From positions 1 through 29,118 of the IMG/VR virus record IMGVR_UViG_3300033148_003050: 29,118 nucleotides of DNA; one strand, 5' to 3'. Numbering within the stretch: the first letter of the stretch is position 1; each line of letters opens with the position of its first letter. Origin of the DNA: a virus. A model generated the notes under the pieces. It was not told the origin of the DNA and ran no database searches. It saw only the letters and a program-made list of their open reading frames with translations. Positions 26,186 to 29,118 of the stretch are shown here, piece after piece. The translations under genes were made by a program, and so were the position numbers.

Positions 26186-28426
26186 ATGTCAAGTGGAAAA
26201 CTAACTAAAAAACAAAAACTATTAAAAGCAATAAAAGAAGGTAGAGTTATAGACGACATTACTGCCGTGTCTTGGATATTCCAAGAGAAAAAAAGAGATG
26301 AGCTTATCAAAGAGATTATCCCGTTAGCCAAAGGTGATAAGGGTGAAATTGGTTTAACTGGAAAACAAGGAATACAAGGTGTTATTGGTTTAACTGGAAA
26401 AGACGGAAAAGATGGCAAAGATGGCAAAGATGGAATAAAAGGTATTGACGGCAAAACCCCTGTTGCTGGTATTGATTATCCTTATCCAAAAGACGGAAGT
26501 CCTGATACAGGAGAACAGATTGTTGATAAAATAAATAAACTGTCTGAAGATTATCGGATTGATAAAAAACATATTAAAGGATTAGAGGAATTATCAAGAA
26601 AGATTGTAGGAGGAGGAAGCATAGCCAGACACTTTTATCAGTTATTTGATACCCCAGAAAATTATGCAGACAAAACGGGACAATACTTAAGAGTAAATAC
26701 AGGAGAAACAGGATTAGAGTTTTATGATTTAAAAACATATATTGATGATGCTATTGGAGCAGAAAACCTCTGGGATAGAAGTGATAGTACTTTAACACCG
26801 CATAATGCTGGAGATGATGTAAGTTTGAAAGATGATAATTATCTTTATTTTGATACCGCAAAAACAGTTGGGATAGGATATTCTACCGACTTTTCTGATG
26901 TTTGGTTAAAAGGGGGTAATCTTTGGGCAAGTGGTCAGATGTATATTGGTGCCAATGCAGGAGTCGATGGAAGTGGAAATTGGGAACCATATTTTAGATT
27001 GTTAGCAGATGGAAGCACTATATTTCAGAATGTAAGTCAGGGTGATGCTGCAGATAGGCATTATGATATTAATTTTACTGACAGCGTAAGAATAACTTCA
27101 GGGGGGTTACATTTACAAACAAGTGGAAGTAAGAAGGCAATCATAGAAGCAGATAACATAGCCACCTCAGACAAAACCTTCCAATTCCCTAATATAGCAG
27201 GAACTCTTTTAACCACAAACGGGGCTTTAGCTAATATAGATATAGGAGCATATAGTTTTGAAGCCGATACTATTACAGACGGCACTTTAACAATAACAGG
27301 CGGAGATTTATCTACAACAGGTTTCCTTGATATGACAGGTGGACATATTGAAGTGCCAGACCCAGAACACGATTACGATGCTGTTAATTATCAAACATTA
27401 GCTGAAGCAATACCAGGTGGACTTCAGTGGTATTTGTCGAATGACGCAAGTGCTGATGTAGGTAGTTATAAATTACTTGATACTGACAATGACGCTGGTC
27501 AGACAGCAGTAACCGTTGATGGAACATCTGACGGGCAATCAATAGGCAACTGGGTAACTCTTGCTGCAACTCCAGGAGATATAACAATATCACCAGGAAA
27601 TATAACAGCCCACCTATTCGCAAAAGTAGCCAGAGCAGGTTCTACTGATTTCTTATATCAATTAAAGATTCAATTCTACAAAAGGGCATCAGGCGGAACA
27701 GAAACACAATTAGGAGAGGATGTAACTACATTGCCAGTTTTAACAGCAACAACAACCACTTATTATGCCCACGCTCATATTGTAGAACCAGTAGCTTTAT
27801 CGGCTGGCGATAGAATTGTTATAAAGATTACTACAGTTAGAACTGGGTCAGCACCAAGAACAAACGCACAAGTAGTAACGCTCTATATTGGAGATGAAAC
27901 CCCATCACATCTTGACCTTCCAGTAACTTTGGGTATTTTGAGTAGGTATGTTCCCTATACTGGTGCAGATACAACTGTGGCTTTAGGAACACAGAGTATA
28001 ACAATGACTGGTTCTATTTCTGATACGACTAATCGGGTAACTAAACTTTGGGCAACAGATATAGAAAGCACTAACGATATTACGATAGGTGGAACCGCAT
28101 TAGCTTCTACTTATGCCGCAATAGCACAAACAATGTATATCGGGACTACACAGGTTGCTATTAACAGAAGTTCTGCCGCATTAACTTTAGCAGGAATTAC
28201 ACTAACAACTCCTGATATTGGAACGCCATCAGCAGGTGTATTAACTAACTGTACGGCTTTACCAGCAGCCCAAGTTTCAGCAGGAACATTTGCAGGTGCT
28301 TTAGAAGCAGCAGACCACGGAACAGCAGCAACTGACCAAATAATCAATGTCTCTTATGGAACAGGAGAGCCACCTGCGGCAAATACAACAACAATAGGGA
28401 GCTTATTTATAAAATACACAGCTTAA
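26186..28426 (+). CDS. Tail fibre with collagen-like segment, 746 aa
   Basis: Residues 1-50 are a charged helical front (KLTKKQKLLKAIKEGRVIDD), probably the virion anchor. Then come about 14 Gly-X-Y triplets (GDKGEIGLTGKQGIQGVIGL, then TGKDGKDGKDG), which form a collagen-like triple helix, and a fibre motif (GQYLRVNTGETGLEFYDLKT). The rest is beta-rich with repeats of the type 'TDGTLTITGGDLSTTGFLDM' and a lectin-like domain (WYLSNDASADVGSYKLLDTD to VALSAGDRIVIKI), ending IGSLFIKYTA. A trimeric receptor-binding fibre is the natural reading. It starts after the structured intergenic region; its stop leads into another AGGTC element. Confidence 0.82.
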   Translation: MSSGKLTKKQKLLKAIKEGRVIDDITAVSWIFQEKKRDELIKEIIPLAKGDKGEIGLTGKQGIQGVIGLTGKDGKDGKDGKDGIKGIDGKTPVAGIDYPYPKDGSPDTGEQIVDKINKLSEDYRIDKKHIKGLEELSRKIVGGGSIARHFYQLFDTPENYADKTGQYLRVNTGETGLEFYDLKTYIDDAIGAENLWDRSDSTLTPHNAGDDVSLKDDNYLYFDTAKTVGIGYSTDFSDVWLKGGNLWASGQMYIGANAGVDGSGNWEPYFRLLADGSTIFQNVSQGDAADRHYDINFTDSVRITSGGLHLQTSGSKKAIIEADNIATSDKTFQFPNIAGTLLTTNGALANIDIGAYSFEADTITDGTLTITGGDLSTTGFLDMTGGHIEVPDPEHDYDAVNYQTLAEAIPGGLQWYLSNDASADVGSYKLLDTDNDAGQTAVTVDGTSDGQSIGNWVTLAATPGDITISPGNITAHLFAKVARAGSTDFLYQLKIQFYKRASGGTETQLGEDVTTLPVLTATTTTYYAHAHIVEPVALSAGDRIVIKITTVRTGSAPRTNAQVVTLYIGDETPSHLDLPVTLGILSRYVPYTGADTTVALGTQSITMTGSISDTTNRVTKLWATDIESTNDITIGGTALASTYAAIAQTMYIGTTQVAINRSSAALTLAGITLTTPDIGTPSAGVLTNCTALPAAQVSAGTFAGALEAADHGTAATDQIINVSYGTGEPPAANTTTIGSLFIKYTA

Positions 28427-28435
28427 AGGTCTCAA
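28424..28435 (+). promoter_or_regulatory. TAAAGGTCTCAA element
   Basis: Stop codon followed by AGGTCTCAATCAAAT. The first A past the stop lies 27 bases before the ATG at 28454, and the downstream bases match the copy at 3263. Confidence 0.45.
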
Positions 28436-28453
28436 TCAAATTAAAATAATAAT

Positions 28454-28894
28454 ATGTTACCAGAATTTTATCGCTTTAGAGTAAAAAACTCTACAGACCA
28501 AACATTTACTTATGATAATGCCGCCAGAATAGAACTGCACATAACCCCCTGGAAAATGACTTCAGGTGCTATGGCACAAGGCACGATTATATCAGATACC
28601 ACAGCATTCTTAGATTCTGCTGGAACCCTTGCCGCTGACGCTGAAACAGAAGGAGATGTTCACGACAACACATCTAACCTCTACATAGGATTTACAGGAA
28701 CTTTCTACTGTAAGGCAGATGTTACTTCTACCGACGGAACGATGGATTTGTATATGGAGGTTTCTACCGATAATTCAAGATGGCCGTCTGATTTGGCTGA
28801 CTTTGATATTACAACTGATTGTATTTTGATAGCCAAATTAACATTGAGCACGGACGCCGAAGACGAAGACAGAGCTTGTTATGTAGAATTTTAA
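28454..28894 (+). CDS. Tail-associated beta-rich protein, 146 aa
   Basis: MLPEFYRFRVKNSTDQTFTY begins a protein of alternating strands rich in T, S and D (TTAFLDSAGTLAADAETEGD, then LYIGFTGTFYCKADVTSTDG), ending CYVEF. It has the make-up of a small jelly-roll or immunoglobulin-like fibre accessory domain but no identifiable motif. Its place between the collagen-like fibre and a LamG protein suggests a fibre-tip or chaperone-like part. Starts after the AGGTC element; stop and next start are one base apart. Confidence 0.6.
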   Translation: MLPEFYRFRVKNSTDQTFTYDNAARIELHITPWKMTSGAMAQGTIISDTTAFLDSAGTLAADAETEGDVHDNTSNLYIGFTGTFYCKADVTSTDGTMDLYMEVSTDNSRWPSDLADFDITTDCILIAKLTLSTDAEDEDRACYVEF

Positions 28895-28895
28895 A

Positions 28896-29118
28896 ATGGC
28901 TTATCCATATCACAGAATAATTAAGCCACGATTAGGTTCTTTACCAAACAAAGGACATCGCCTTTCAAGAGGTCTTGTCGGCTTATGGCTAATGAACGAA
29001 GGCTCAGGCAATAAAGTCTTTGATTTGAACGGGAATGGGAATATAGGAGCATTTCAAGGTACTGCTCCATCTTGGTCGGCTGGAAAGTTTGGTCCTGCTG
29101 TTCTTTTGCCTGGAACTG
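28896..29118 (+). CDS. LamG-type tail protein, N-terminal part
   Basis: MAYPYHRIIKPRLGSLPNKG is a basic lead, then HRLSRGLVGLWLMNEGSGNK followed by VFDLNGNGNIG and W-S-A-G-K-F-G-P-A-V: the textbook opening of a LamG_3/concanavalin-like domain. The gene is cut by the end of the window after 74 codons. The missing middle and end of such a domain correspond well to the partial gene at the start of the window, which has the matching C-terminal LamG pattern. Direct joining of the two ends gives an immediate stop, so some sequence must be missing between them. Confidence 0.8.
   Translation, partial: MAYPYHRIIKPRLGSLPNKGHRLSRGLVGLWLMNEGSGNKVFDLNGNGNIGAFQGTAPSWSAGKFGPAVLLPGT

Noticed and set aside
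12-29110. Direct circular joining of the two window ends
   Set aside because: Reading the last base into the first bases gives an immediate TAG in the LamG frame and the two ends share no overlap, so some sequence must be missing even if the genome is circular.
1-29118. Alternative genetic code (TGA read as an amino acid)
   Set aside because: TGA is used as a normal stop in many ATGA overlaps (for example at 478, 5553, 5873, 9971, 10255), and no conserved gene contains an internal TGA.

Overview
The window is a 29.1 kb, AT-rich, almost fully coding stretch of a tailed double-stranded DNA phage. All genes but three run on the plus strand, with stop/start overlaps (ATGA) or 1-5 base gaps. The order small terminase, large terminase, portal, scaffold, coat, head-tail adaptor, tail-plug-like protein, two internal (ejection-like) proteins and fibre genes resembles P22-like short-tailed phages. 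TGA is used as an ordinary stop. Most starts lack a Shine-Dalgarno sequence and many genes begin right after 'TAAT-ATG'. I cannot name the host: the promoters are ordinary sigma70 type (TTGACA / TATAAT), and weak Shine-Dalgarno use would fit Bacteroidota or Patescibacteria but proves neither.

Layout. 1-307: 3' end of a LamG-type tail protein. 0.33-3.5 kb: a lysis-like cassette (two holin-like membrane proteins, a papain-like/transglutaminase-like cysteine protein, a membrane-anchored lytic transglycosylase) with an HNH nuclease gene, closed by a strong terminator at 3502-3545. 3.6-8.5 kb: small accessory genes (HTH-HNH protein, HTH protein, zinc ribbons, coiled-coil paralogues, a second HNH protein, small membrane proteins). 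8.5-10.5 kb: packaging genes and a mini-metalloprotease. 10.5-25.2 kb: virion genes, invaded by two more HNH genes. 25.2-25.8 kb: a small minus-strand cassette (two zinc-ribbon proteins, one membrane micro-protein). 25.8-26.2 kb: a 427-base gene-free region rich in RNA-like pairing. 26.2-29.1 kb: collagen-like fibre, a tail-associated protein and the 5' end of a LamG protein.

The most unusual content is non-coding. At 4699-4842 there is a candidate structured RNA with a 23-base-pair closing helix, two internal hairpins (one with a GAAA tetraloop) and a 9-bp pseudoknot; G-U pairs place it on the plus strand. Smaller pseudoknot-type arrangements precede several other genes (1086-1133, 1697-1755, 2776-2807, 26055-26150). 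Five promoters place the predicted transcription start at or within about two bases of the start codon (four are well formed), suggesting leaderless mRNAs. A stop-adjacent element, TAAAGGTCT, lies 26-27 bases before several start codons. The HNH gene at 12789 ends in a second, synonymously recoded copy of the portal C-terminus, a molecular scar of homing.

Both window ends lie in LamG-type genes that could be the two halves of one gene, so the window may be nearly all of a circular genome of roughly 29.5 kb. If so, the phage has no recognisable replication gene. All assignments are from reading the sequence; no database search or folding program was run.
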